Of a stretch of DNA of 64,000 nt, positions 12,240 to 25,172 are shown one piece after another. Under the pieces are notes generated by a model. It worked only from the letters and a program-made list of their open reading frames with translations. It had not been told where the DNA came from and ran no database searches. The translations under genes and the position numbers were made by a program. Position 1 is the stretch's first letter. Each line of letters begins with the position of its first letter. Source of the DNA: Cryptomeria japonica (taxonomy: Eukaryota > Streptophyta > Pinopsida > Cupressales > Cupressaceae); the NCBI RefSeq assembly GCF_030272615.1, contig NC_081406.1, positions 213,126,997 through 213,190,996 of the forward strand, given 5' to 3'.

Positions 12240-12615
12240 TTTTTAGCTCTTTTGTCTGAGTTTTAGTGCCTTTGTTATAGGTTTAGCGTTTTAGTCATAG
12301 TTTTAGCACTTTTATTCATTTATTAGTGTCATTGTAATAATATAGTGTTTTTACGCTCTTTGTCTATCAGTTTTAAATTCTGTCAAACAGTTTAGTATAA
12401 TGCTTTTGTTAACAGGTTAGCACTTTGTCAACAGTTTAGCACTTTTGTTAAAAGTTTAATGCTTTTGTTAATGGTTTAGCGCTTTTATTCTAAAGTCGCG
12501 CTTTTTTTCTAATGTTGCGCTTTTGTTCTAGAGTTGCGCTTTTGTTCTAAAGTTGTGCTTTTATTCTAGAGTTGCATTTTTGTGCTCACAGAGTAGCGCT
12601 TTTGTTCCAAAGAGT
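12240..12615 (+). repeat. Degenerate ~20-bp tandem array in the leader
   Basis: Variants of TTGCGCTTTTGTTCTAGAG recur head to tail. Spacing is clear between about 12480 and 12610 and looser upstream, where the units read TTAGCACTTTTGTT. The array lies soon after the primer site and has no reading frame. Confidence 0.75.
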
Positions 12616-12787
12616 TCAAAATTGTAACCAAAAGATTGAATTTAGGCGTGCAGAAGCCCCCATGAGATTTTGGATTTTACTAACTTCTTTACTTGCAGGT
12701 TGGAGGAGTCTAGCTTAGGATTTTGATTTCGTTTTAACTTCTTTTCTGAAATTGGTTAAAAACAATTCACATTTCTTCATTTTTTTG

Positions 12788-13134
12788 TAAAAAGAACCTC
12801 ACATTTTAGTTTGGTGTTTAAGACAAATGAAAACTTGTCTTTTTGGGGTTTAAAAAGAACATCATTTGCAGAGGCTAAAATTCACAACAACCTTAACATT
12901 TCTTTTTGCAAATTCACACTTCAAATTTGGCTATAAAAAGAACAGACAACTTGTCCATTTACAAAAAAAAGCGATTTTGTTTTAAGGAAAACATGCTTTC
13001 ATTTTGTTGACTAGGATTTCACTTTCCTAGTTAGAAAAAAATTGCTTTGTGAAATTAAAAAGAACATCATGTTTGTTGGAGCAACATCTCCAAATAGAAA
13101 ATAGATCATATTGCAATAAACAGTTAAAAAGAAC
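12788..13134 (+). repeat. Five spaced copies of TAAAAAGAAC
   Basis: Exact decamers occur at 12788, 12851, 12934, 13056 and 13125, spaced 63 to 122 bp apart in otherwise different sequence. Confidence 0.8.
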
Positions 13135-16100
13135 AAGTGTTTTTTCGTGTTTGGCACACTTGTGCAAAAACTGTAGAGTGGTCCCATTTCTAACACACAC
13201 TGTCCTCTCCCTTGACTCTCGTGGTCCTAGGTGCAAGAGAAAAGTGTTAGTAACACTCTAAATTTTCTATTTTTAAGAGAGGCCTGCCAAGAGACACATC
13301 ACTCTTGGGAACGACCTTGCACGGTAAATCCTTCGAGCCGCTATAGAAATCAGGTGAGAGCGAAAGTTGTAGCCTTGGGTGTAGTTGTTCCTACAATGTA
13401 CTGAAAGGACATATGGGCCCCACCATAAGTTACAAGGTTTTTAAGTGAGTCACTGCAGAATGAACTTACGTCCATAGACATCAAACATTAATAGACACCT
13501 CTTATTTTAGAAGCCCACCTATTCTATTGATTGAGGATATTTGTGAAAAGTTCAGTGCAAGAGCATAGATGGTTTTTCTCCCAAGATACTAATCATACAT
13601 ATTTCCTTGAGTAGAAACAAGGATTTTTGAAAAGCTACTTGTAGCTTGATGAAAGTGGTGACTCCCCCATCATAGGGATCATCTATCTATTATGCTCGTG
13701 CAAGACTTAGTTTATCGCATCCTTACCTACCACGACAAGATTCATAAGGTATGTAGTACCAGAGTCAAAGAAATATCAAGATGTGGGCTGAAAATATCGC
13801 AACTGGCCATGACCTTAGGGATAAAAAGTGTTTGAGTTAACTTCATCTTGTTTTGGACCAATAATAATTAGGGCCAACTTCAGGCTTTGGGAACATAAAA
13901 TACATTTATAAAGGGTCAAACAATTCATGATTGGGTTGATTTAGACCCCCACCTGTTGTGCCTTTAGTGGAAAGGGGCAAGACTATTGTGCTTGTGTGCT
14001 TGTTGTGTTTTCTTGTCAAATAAATTCAAAACAATTGAAACCAAGTATCCATCCAACAAATCTACATCAAATATTGATAAACAAAAAAACATCAACAAGT
14101 GAAAAAAAAGCATCATTTTGTATGACCATCACTCATATCTTGAGAAAAAAGAGTCTTCATCAAAAGACCAAATTGAAGAAGAGACAATTTGGTTCAAAAG
14201 CTCTTATCAAAAGGAGGAAGTTTTTCTATATCAATAGACAACTATTTCTCTCACATAGGGTATTCTTACATCATATGCACTTGTACCTTCAGGGCAAATC
14301 CAATGAATTTGAAAAAGAAACTTTGAGCAATAGAGATTTCACTCAGTATAGAGCTTTTGATTATCACAAGAACAAAGGGGGCAAGATCAATCTTTCTTTA
14401 TTTCCTCAAATCTGTATCACATACAATGAAGCTCGAGCGGAACCACCAACCCCTATCAGAGAGGAAGAAGTAGAAACCCCCTTCATAACAAAATAATTTT
14501 ATTGAGACATATATCCTACCCACTTTTCACATCCAAGCATCACAAATCCATTCAACTCTCAAACACAAAGAGGTTTTTGGCCTTAGTACTTTCAGATATT
14601 GCTTCACCAAACCAACAAAGCATTTTAGAGTGTCTCTACATCTAGGATCAGTCATCCTAAGGGGCATTTCTACACATCTAGATAGGTTAAAACTAGTTTA
14701 GGAGTGCATCCTCTCATTACTAGGTAGCTTGGTTTGTAACACATCTCAAACCTTGGTATACCTCATCACATCAAAATTGTTGAAAAACACAAAAACAATT
14801 CATAAAGAACTTTGTTGACATCCAACCTTCAGTGTTAGAGATCTATCTTCCACCAAACATCTTTTCAAAACTATTCTCACCATCATTTCCTCTATCTATT
14901 TTGGGTCCTTATGTCCCAAAATTTGATTTTCCTCTCTCTTCATCACTTCTCGAGTTGTGTACTAACACTCATCTAGAATAAATTTCCATCTATCCTCGCA
15001 CAAATCTTCAAACATTCTATCTATTATCCAACACCTCTTTTCTATCCTTCAATCCCTATCATTAAATCCTTCTCATAAATTCATCATCTGTGAAATAGGC
15101 ATTTGTGTCATTTTGTCACATGCTTGCCCATGCTCGAATCTCATGTTCACTCCTTTTCCTAGATATCTATTCATGAAATGCTTCAAAATTTGAGGTTGTT
15201 CCTCTTTAACATTTTCTTTTGGTTGGGATACAGACTCAATCCAGAGAAGAATCACTCATCATATCTTGGTATTGACATCTATTTATTACTATATCTCATA
15301 CACTTAATCAATTTCTCTAAATCATTGTGATCTCTTAGTTAAAGACATGGCTAGTGAAAAATCTAAAATCTTGCTTCAACGCCACTGTAATTATCAGACC
15401 CATGTAATTTTCATCACTTACAAGCCAATGCAAGAAATATAAAGAGCAAAAAGAAATATCAAAAGATCAAAAGCATGAGCAAAAAAAAGAAAAAAAGAAA
15501 AAAAGAAAAAAAAAAGCAATATCAAAATGCTTGGCTATGGGAACATGCAAGTAACTCAATAGGGGCTATGGACGCCTAACTGGCAATGGAGCAATATTTG
15601 TGAGATTATAATGGGCTCTATCTAGGATGCTTTTGAAGTCAAGGTAACTCATGTAGCTAGCCATGTTGGATTCTGAAGATTACAATGATCATATGAGCTA
15701 GAATGAACCCACTTGCACACGCATGGGTAATCAAAGACTAAATACCTTGATCTAGTTTGGGATTCTTCTTCCCTTTTGAGTCTACTTCCCAATTGCTAGA
15801 AATGTTCAGTTGAATTTTTCGGAGGTTCTAAGTGTGGGTTGGGTCTCTATCTTTGAAAAGTTCAAGAACACTTACTCAGGTAGTGCTAGATGTTGTGACA
15901 ATCTTACATATTTCCTTTTTGCAACTGAAAACCTCTATGCTTGGGGGAAAATTTCATCTACTCTATTCTTCCTACCATATATCCCATTATCCTTCATCCA
16001 ATATCCATTACCCTATCTAAATTCATCATTATCTATGATCTTGCTTTACCTCATCCATATCTTCTAATCCATACCATCTATCCTATCTATTCATAGCTTC

Positions 16101-16290
16101 TATCATCTAGTGCTATCTATGATCTATCTTCACATCATCCATATCCTCTAATCCATATCCCTTATCACATCAATTGAAAGCATGGACACATGGCCCATCC
16201 ATCAATTCAACAATAGGAAAAATCTCAAAGTCTACAATCAAACTAATCACATGTCTTGTTAATCAATTCATCACTCGAAATCAACATCAA
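13135..16290. other. LARD interior without a supported gene
   Basis: Non-coding element interior. The longest ORF, 13996-14496 (166 residues, Lys/Ser/His-rich), has no recognisable domain and lies in A-rich sequence, so I do not call it a gene. An A-rich (A)nG tract lies at 15480-15520. Confidence 0.6.
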
Positions 16291-16295
16291 CATCA

Positions 16296-16525
16296 AACAT
16301 GTCTAATACAGGGATAGGTACACTCAAAACAAGATAGATCCATCTTATATGAGGTACTCACTCTTTGAAACTAGACATTCATATCAATCATTGAGTCTTG
16401 ATAATAAATCCATCTATCAACATCAACATCAACATGTCTTATACAAGGATAGGTACACTCAAAACCAAACAGCTCGGTCTTATATGGGGTACTCACTCTT
16501 TGAAACCAGACATTCTTATCAATCA
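16296..16525 (+). repeat. Two-copy tandem repeat, period 135 bp
   Basis: The block around GATAGGTACACTCAAAAC recurs 135 bp downstream (16319 versus 16454). Similarity continues through CACTCTTTGAAAC-AGACATTC in both copies. Confidence 0.8.
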
Positions 16526-17129
16526 TCGAACAAATCAAAACAATGACATAGATCAGTATGACTACTGGATTTTGTTCTAAGTTAGCCTTATCTTTATCAA
16601 TTGATGTCAATACATGTTGCACAGATCATATTGTACATATCATATCCACCCATCTGAGCCATCACCATAAATTCACAAATGCTTATCAATCATGGACATA
16701 CTTAGCATAGTCATTGTCCTTGGATTATTTGAATCAATTATCCAAATTATATCTGACCATGGCTTAGTGATCAATGTACATATCCATATCAAAGTGGTGT
16801 CAACAACAAGGGGCAAAATCCTGACCTCGTTGGGGGAATTTTGCCTTCAGGGTTTTCAATATTGAACCAAACACGTAGCAAGACAACAACAAAATTAAAG
16901 TGATCATTTAGTCACATATCATTTTAAAACTTGCATTTAGTTGCATATCATTTTAATCTTGCATTAGTATCACATCATCATCATTATCATACATCTCATT
17001 TTCAAGATACATCTCATCATCATCATCTAGTCACATTTATCATTGCATCCCCCACATGCATATCTATCACATCATCATGGAATATTTCTTCATTTTCATA
17101 TGTTCATCATTCTTCCAACTATCATCTCT

Positions 17130-17475
17130 CAAGTCTTATATAGGATATATCATTCCTGAAACCAAATGTTTTGATCAAGTCTTATACAGGATGTATCTTT
17201 CCTGAAACCAGACATTTTGATCAAGTCTTATACAGGATGTATCTTTCCTGAAACCAGATGTTTTGATCAAGTCTTATGCAGGATATATTGTTCCTAAAAC
17301 CAAACATTTTGATCAAGTCTTATATAGGATGTATCTTTCCTGAAACAAGACATTTTGATCAAGTCTTATACAGGATATATTTGTTCCTAAAACCAGACGC
17401 CTTGATTATCTTTATCTCATACAGGTGGTGACATTCCTAAAACTAGATGCTTTGATCATCTTTGTCTTATACATG
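17130..17475 (+). repeat. 46-bp tandem array, about 7 copies
   Basis: Units begin CAAGTCTTATA at 17130, 17176, 17222, 17268, 17314 and 17360, an almost exact 46-bp period, each ending near CATTTTGAT. One or two diverged units follow to about 17475. The copies abut without spacers. Confidence 0.9.
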
Positions 17476-19278
17476 TGCCATTTGTAAAGGTGTATGGCTC
17501 CATTGTCTATCAGACTTGTTGCGATCACATCCATTGCATCCATTCACCCATCATTTATACCATGGCTTGTTATTGATTTGTAATCAGGGTTGTTACTTCA
17601 TATGTCTTGCATCCTACTTTCATAGAGACATCTCACTAGGGGTAATGCTCTTAACCTACTGATGGAAATGGATTCTACATTACTTGTGATTCATTGAGTT
17701 AATCATTCAAAAATATCCTAAAGATAATACCAAAAACATTCATAAAATGTTCAAAAATCTCAAAAACATTCACAAAATCAAAAAACATGACAAAAACATC
17801 AAAAATAAATAAAAAACATTGTACCATATATTATTCCTTGTACATACACATCACAAATAAAACCACACAATTTTTTTTTTGAGTTATTCAAACGATGATC
17901 ACTTATCAAATCTACCACCAATCAAAACATTTGCACACAATCGTCTTCACAAGGATGCATCCTTCCTCATAGACAAGACATGATAACATTTTCTTTGACA
18001 AGAAAATTTTGTTTAGCTGATAAGCACTTGGTCGGTTTATTATTTATTTATTCATATTAGGTTCCTACGCTACTCCAGGATATCCACAAGTGATTAGAGT
18101 AGCTAGGATGGCTCCTAATATCTTTTTTTGTCCGTTGTCTATAGATTATTCCAATGAAGTTCTGGGGCATGTACTAATGGTGTCTACATGGGAAGTTCAC
18201 TAAGCTACATGATCTTATAAAAAATTCAGTCATATATCACTATGGCTTACTCACTATAGCGTATACCTCGACCATTTGCACATGAACCAGAATGGAGGGG
18301 AACTTTCCTTTTCTACGATGCTTGCTTACAGGTGAAACACTCAACCTTGGTTTCTGCTACCTTGGCCAAGATCGATACTACCATGCTTGATGATGAAAAT
18401 TAAGCATTGTAAATAATCAATGGATCATCATTTCATCTCATCTATATATATTTCATTATGTTGCATTCCATCCATCCATACATTCATACATAGTAGTGAT
18501 AGTGGATACTCTCTATTTTGCTCCTCTCACACATGAATGGGTCCTAGGTCCTCCATATCTTCTATCTAACATTTAATCCCCCCTCACCCTCCCTATCTAG
18601 GTCATCATCATAAATGCATACCCTACATCATGTCCCATAAACCCAATCAAGCCACGCTCATCATCATCCATCTCTATTAAGAGGGGATGTGTTTCCCATC
18701 CTTTGTCATCCTATAAGACAAGTAAGTTACTCTGTCTCACAATGAACAATCACATCAATTTTCTAAGTCTCAATGAGTATTTTTCTTCAGATACCCTGGC
18801 TTCATTGGGCAATTACATCAATTGTCTAAGTCACAACAGGTCACTTTGAGTCACTTACTTAGACTTTATCCTGTCCAAGCGAACAACTGACATCAACTGT
18901 CACGCTTTGAATTGACTGGGGCAATTTAACTGATTGCATCAGATTGTCAACCCAATTTTGATCAGTTGTATAGAATCAATCAAAAGAACACACTACCTTT
19001 GCACTATATCTCTTACATGACCTAAGGGTACTCACTGGCTTCCCCTTTCTCCGTATTCACTCCATTTTCTCCCATTCTTTCACCATTATTTCTAAATTCT
19101 TCTATTTTTTTACCTCCCCTCCACTCCTTTCTCTTTTTCGCGAGATCACCCAATTTTTCAAAAAAAATTGACCCATCTCTTGAGGGGGCATACCACCCAC
19201 TAAATTAACATTTATGGGGCATATTTCTTCACACCTATCTTTCTTTCTTTGGAATGATGCGATAAACCACACTGTCTC
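17476..19278. other. LARD 3' interior, no gene seen
   Basis: Non-coding. It contains short duplicated phrases (for example AATTACATCAATTGTCTAAGTC near 18750 and 18810) and an A-rich stretch near 17750-17830. No ORF is supported. Confidence 0.6.
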
Positions 19279-19291
19279 AAAGAGGGGCAAA
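19279..19291 (+). other. Polypurine tract of the LARD-like element
   Basis: AAAGAGGGGCAAA ends at the first base of the 3' LTR. Confidence 0.65.
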
Positions 19292-20668
19292 TGTAATCAC
19301 ATAAATATGTCCACTTAATTAAATGAATATTTACTATTTATTTGATTATTTAACCATCAATAATCAGTTAGTTAAATTAATATTTAATTAATTCATCCTC
19401 AACCTCTTCTTCTATTAACTAAATAAATTATTCAATTTATTTAAATTAATTCATTAAGCCACACTTGCATTCTCCTACAAATACAAGTTGCAACTATTTA
19501 TTTGAAATAAATGGGTTTTATTTTAATTAAAATCCTATTTTCTCTCACCCACCAAACCCACTTTCTCTTCTAACCCATTCTAGACTCTTATAACCCATTC
19601 TAGATTCTTCTAATCCATTCTAAATTAGCCTAATCACCCTCCCTAATTATTGTCACATTCCTAAGCAACTTTAAGTCACTTCTCAAAGCCTCAAAGTCTT
19701 TGAAAAGCATTAAAGGCTTTATGTCTTCAACAAGTTAACCCCTAAAGTCTTCCGAACCATTAATGGTTCTTACATAACCATTTATGGCTCTTACATGACC
19801 ATTAATGGTTAGACTCAACTCACCCAGATGGTTAGAGACTTTCCCTCTAACTCAACCCTCATTTAAATTATGGGTCTCTTCAAGCATTTATTTCTTTGAC
19901 CATGGTTATCTCCATTAACTCTTTCACAAGAGTTTTTCCATTGGATAAAGGCATTATTCATTGGATAAAAGATTTATTCATTCAACTCAAGCCTAACCTT
20001 ACCTCTCAAGGTAAACTTCAAGTCATTTCAAGCATTTAATTCTTCTTCCCTCTCCTCTCAAGCCATCTCATGTTGACATTTGTCATCTTGGGATTGGGTC
20101 GAAATCCCTCACATGGATCACAAACCCATCAATCCTGGGTCTTGTTGAGATTACTCAATCTCAACTATCCATTTCTCCATTTTTTCTATAAATAGAGCCC
20201 ATTCCTTCTTCAAAAGGATCCAGATCCATAAATCTTGTATGCATCAAACTTATAGTAAATTTGAGAGAGCATTTAGGAGCAATTTCTTTGTTATTTTGGC
20301 TAAAATTAACATATATTAATTAAGGTACTTTTTCATATTTAGCTTGTTTGCATTTGCATAATCTTTCATCTTCATTTTCATAATCTTCAATTTGCATAAG
20401 ACATCCATAATAGTGCAAAAAGTTGAGGGCTACACTCATGTGGAACTTGGAGAGGAGAGGAACAAGGGAGGAGAAACTATGAGCATGTTGGAGGGCATCT
20501 TGGAGGGTTTTGTTTCATTCCTCTATTTTTGTATGCTTTTCATTATCTATTTTATATCTCTCTTAATATGCATGCTTAAGATCATATTTTCCTTTGTCTT
20601 TTTTTTGTATCACTGACATATTAACATTTGACTTGTGTTCCTATGCATTCCTTTTTCAATGTGCATCA
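19292..20668 (+). repeat. 3' LTR of the LARD-like element
   Basis: This 1377-bp copy of 10610-12100 lacks about 110 bp near its start and one 21-bp palindromic unit. The TATA box is conserved at 20186-20195. Confidence 0.85.
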
Positions 20669-22740
20669 GTAATCATATGAAATTTTGGCATAATTGGCTT
20701 GATTATCTATTTTGGCTTTTCCCTTATCATGTTTAGGGAATGGCTCCTTAAACATCACATGTTCCTCATTGGAGGTATGACCATCAACTTCTATGTCACC
20801 CTTGTCAATAAGATCTTATATAGCATCCTTCAATCTGTTACAATTGTCAGTTGTATGCCCTTTGATCTTGTGATACTCACAATATTCATCATCATTCCAC
20901 CATGCAGGTTTTACTTTTGGTTCGTAAGATGGATTATCTGGTAGTGTTATGAGCTTGTTTGCAACCAATTTCTTGAATTTTGTCTCAATTGGCTCTCCCA
21001 ATAGAGTGTATTTCCTTCGAGGCTTTGATTCCCTTTGAGTGTTTACTTGATTGTTTGTATTATATGAACTTGCATCGGGGAAAGTCACTTTTGGTTTTAC
21101 AACATTTGCGTCTATGACCCCATCATTGACTGTGTTCTTATTCTTGTTCCAAAAGTTGGGCTTGTCTTTTCCATTTGATTCCTCTTTGTTTTATTTGAAT
21201 ATCTTAATGATTCCTTGTTCAATAAGGACTTTCTTAGTTTCCAATACTATTTCTATGATATATTTGAAAGTAGACAAACAAGCCTTTCTTAGTTCATATC
21301 CAATATCCTTGTTAACATTTTGAGTGAACATTTCTACCATTTGTTTTTGTGGGATATCACAAGAGAATCGAATAGCAAGACCTTTCCATTATTGTAAAAA
21401 TGAAGCAAATGACTCCCCATTTTTCTGTTTAGTATGTTTAGTATTGCACAAAGTAGTCACTGACACATCTGTTTCAATGTTGTATGAGAAGTGTTGTATG
21501 GAATCTTCCGCTAGATCACTCCATGACTTAATTCCAGGCGAGAGGTGGGAGAACCATTCTATAACTTGTCCACCTAGGCTTTGTGGGAACAATATCATCA
21601 AGTATGTTTCTTCTCCTGCTACCTCAATGCAAGCTATGAAAAATTCTCTTATATGTGCCTTAGGATCCCCTTTGCTGCTATATTTGTCAAATTTTGGTGT
21701 CACAAAATGTGGAGGAAATTCAAGCATTGGAATACTTCTATCGAATGGATAAGGACATATGTCCTTCATTGTGTACTACTGGTTTGGTGTAATCATGTCT
21801 ACCATTTGTTTTTTCAAATCCTTGATTTGTTGTTGCAAGTCATTCTTGGGTGGTGTCTTTTATCTTTGATCTAGTCCCATGCCTGAGCCACCAAGTGAAG
21901 GAGGGGGGATATAATGCATGTATGCATGTTATTGATCATATATGCATTCATATGGAGGAAGGGCATTGTTATAGCTTTCATATGGACCACTTGGTATGGT
22001 ATTGCAACAAGGAGCACTAGGACTAGGTCTAGGTCAATACATGTCATGACCATGAGGATTGGAGGTATCATAGGAATGATCTTGGATATTTCCCCCAAAT
22101 TTGACACAAGGTCTCCTCATGTCATGATTTTGCATATTCAATTGAGTGTAATTGTATAAATTTGTATGATCTTGGGTATTATCATGAGCATGTGTATTCT
22201 CATTTCTTCCCCATGAGAAAGGACAATTGTGGGGTTGTTCATGAGAGCTCCTAGTAAAATTGGCATGAGCATGGGTATTGGGAACTTCTAGTTTTTGAAA
22301 TAAGGATGAAGGTGACTCAGGCATGAAATATTCTCTCCTATTACCACCATTATGTCCTCTTTGATTTTCATTTGTTTGATCCATTTGATTTGGATCCTCT
22401 TCTAAAATTTGTGACATATCAAAATCATGAGGTAGCCTTATTCCACTTTGTGCCATGACTTGAAAGAAGTATTGTCTATCTCTTCTCAAAACCTCTTCAA
22501 CCAATCTATTGAACCTTGGATGTAGGATATTCTCTTCAATGTCTATGAAAGTGATAGATGCATTTTTAAATTATCATTTTTGTTCTCATTGTCGGTCTCA
22601 TTATCAGTGTCTAGCATATTATTGTGGCTATCAAATGGGTTGTAAAATTCATCTCCATCAAACTCATAGGTACTCATATTGAGAGATCTTAGAGATTCTT
22701 TGACTTCTCTTCTAGACCTTTGGGAATGGGTTTCAAACAT
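20669..22740 (-). pseudogene. Ty3/gypsy gag (minus strand)
   Basis: The frame starts at 22740 (ATG), shifts once near 22540, then stays in one frame from 22504 to 20669 with point stops. The N-terminal part (22504-22034) is Asn/His/Gln-rich. The capsid-like Retrotrans_gag domain is at about 21769-21320 (residues such as VIEWFSHL and SWSDLAEDSIQHFS). A shortened knuckle, CEYHKIKGHTTDNC, lies near 20870, with the usual linker beyond. At 20669 the frame is cut by the LARD-like element and resumes in phase at 10604 toward the protease. The stop at 21389 fits CAA to TAA. No intact product is possible. Confidence 0.85.
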
Positions 22741-25172
22741 GACTGACCTTGGTTACAATGAAAGATGGAAGAAAATATGAAGACTATGGAAGACCAAGAA
22801 AGAGTATGAGATGGAAAGAATCTAGGGTTGTCTTGTAATGTTCAAAAATGTAAGTCCATGATATGTGGGATCTAAAGTAAGGTGTGGCTTCCAGATGGAT
22901 GATAGATCTCTTGATGAGGTAAGTTGACCTTGACTAAAGAGGACCAAATGGGACCCTAAGATGATATATCTGATACGGGAACCACTTAGTGATATTTTGT
23001 AACAAGTTTGCAAGATAAGATGAGGACAACAAAGCAACCTTTTGACTCTAGTTTGGAAAATGTGTATGAGGGATTGCAAATGAAGGCAAGTGATGAAAAA
23101 ATGTAAGACCAAAGTTGGTTGACTAAAAATGATGAAGCCTTATAGGAAATGCTTTAGAAGCTCTTCAAATCTCAGAACCTAAGCACGTTTTATCATTTCT
23201 AATTTTTGCAAAATTTTGTTCTTGAATACATACATGGAGCTATTATGCATAGACGCCATTACTAATCTCATACACTATTTTAACTATTATTCTGATAATG
23301 CTTTGCTTTCTGACAAAAAACATGATTCTGCTCTACATAGATGCGACTTCCCAACCCAGACGTGGTTTCAAGGAGCAGAGAGGTGTTTTAATTGTTGCAC
23401 TACTAATGTTAATTATCTGATACACAAACGTGTTTCTGCCCTGTGTAGACATGATTTCCCAACCCAGATGCAATTTAAATTGTCATAGATGTGGTTTCTG
23501 AGATTTTGTTTTGATTTTGTCCAAATTTAGAGTTGTTGAATGTGACCAAATCTTGATGTTGAATGTTTTTGTATCAAGAAAACAAATCAAAGAATGAAGA
23601 CATGGGTGTGTTTGTCCAAAATGTTTTTGTGTATGTTCAAAAGATTTCCACTAGTATAACACAAATTGAAGACACTTGAAAATATGCACAACCTAGGCTA
23701 GAGAGAGAAACCATTCACTAAGGCTCTCATGACATAAAAAATACCTCAAACAAGTGGAAAACTAGAGATTCTGGTAGCACTAGCTCCCTCATAATGACAC
23801 TCACTTCTTGGGCATACCAGATTATCTTACCTCAAAGGACCAAAGATCAAATGAGGGATTCCTATCTCAACATGAAAGGGTACATGATGGGTATCTACGG
23901 GGTACGATCCACACTCCTTGAACCATCAAATGTTAGGATTTTTGGCCTCTACAACAAAAGGTGTTTAGTGGGGGAAATTTTGTGGTCCTTCGTGTCTACC
24001 CATGTAGTGAAAGCTCATTTAAGAACCCACTCCTAGTACCCAAAGAGGATTTTTAATGCATCTAACACAAATGTGGATGCTGGGGAGAACCAGCGGTGTA
24101 GATACACATCACTGAGTCATCACAACTTTCTCCTAAAGTATTAATTTATATAGTGGGTAGAAGAAATACCACTTGGGTCATACTCTCTCACTTGGCCTTA
24201 TGGGATACCTGGGAGATATGCCCTCCTACCTAAATAGAAGATGATAAAAATTTCTCTTACACCCAAGGTCCAAAGGAAGGCGAGGGAAGAGGATACTTTT
24301 GTTATCAATTCTAGGGTTATAAACATAAAATATGCAAAGCGCACCAAACACTTCAAAAAAGTTCTTTAACCCCAAATGAAAAAGAGATGTGACCTTAATT
24401 AGATTAAAAATACAAAGACATGCACCTAAATTACCCCTACAACAAATGATTAATAGTTTTGATAGATTACCCTCACCTACAAGTCCACTAGTCAGGTATA
24501 TTTTAGAAATCCAAATCCAAATCCAAATGTGAAAGGGGGGCCTTCGACAATATGATATTTGCTCTTTTTTTCAAAACAACTGCACCACTTAATTATTCCA
24601 ATCAAGTGGTTAGGCCAAAACCAAATCAAAATATCCTAAAAGTGAAAAAGATAATGAAAACTGAGAACCAAAATACGGTTACATTGAACACAGACGCAAC
24701 TTCCAAATAAAGATGCATAAATATGATACACAAATGTGATTTTAGAGATCTGAAACCTACAAAATAAGATCTGAACGTAGATGCAAAAATAGGCAACACA
24801 CATACCCTTTCTGGGTAGAAACATAGTACTATGAGTCACAGACGCAATTCCCGAAAAACCTACACTTGCAAAAAATAAAAAATGCAAAAATGTGAAAATA
24901 TCAAACACAGACTCGATTTCTGATTAGAGATGCGATAATATAATTCATAAATGCAATTTTAGGATCTACGACCTGTAAAATCAATAGAAAAATATAGACA
25001 TAGTAACATAGATCACATACGGAAAATTAGAACACGGATGTAGAAAAATCAGTCCCAGACGCATAATAAATCAAAATCGACGCAAATTCGACCTGCAACT
25101 TCATAAAAAACTAGATCTACAAACAAAATGTTAGAAATAAAAGGGACAAGAGTCCCACCAAGTGTGCCAAAA
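22741..25172 (-). other. Leader of the gypsy element, non-coding
   Basis: This is 2.4 kb between the 5' LTR and gag with no supported ORF. A recurring phrase close to CAGACGCAATTCC appears at about 23250, 23340, 23450, 24690, 24838, 24905 and 25056, so part of the leader may be an old, diverged repeat. Confidence 0.55.
25150..25172 (-). other. Primer-site-like region of the gypsy element
   Basis: On the minus strand, TTTTGGCACACTTGGTGGGA directly follows the LTR end (CA at 25173). The TGG near the start and the location are right for a tRNA primer site. I cannot assign the tRNA. Confidence 0.5.

Larger units (their letters stand above)
10610..20668 (+). mobile_element. LARD-like non-coding LTR element
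   Basis: Direct repeats at 10610-12100 and 19292-20668 both begin TGTA and end GCATCA. A primer-site-like sequence follows the first and a purine tract precedes the second, giving plus orientation. The flanking five bases are ATAAT (10605-10609) and GTAAT (20669-20673), one transition apart. The 7.2-kb interior has no gag, protease or pol and only short, unsupported ORFs, as in the large retrotransposon derivatives (LARDs) of plants. It does hold several tandem arrays. It sits inside the minus-strand gypsy gag-protease frame, which is continuous across it. By inference it was mobilised by enzymes from another element. Confidence 0.85.

Noticed and set aside
13996-14496. 166-residue ORF in the LARD interior
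   Set aside because: Low-complexity Lys/Ser/His composition, A-rich DNA, no domain and no homologue elsewhere in the window.
17130-17475. Regular repeats suggesting a CRISPR-like array
   Set aside because: Units abut without unique spacers, and the setting is a plant retroelement interior.
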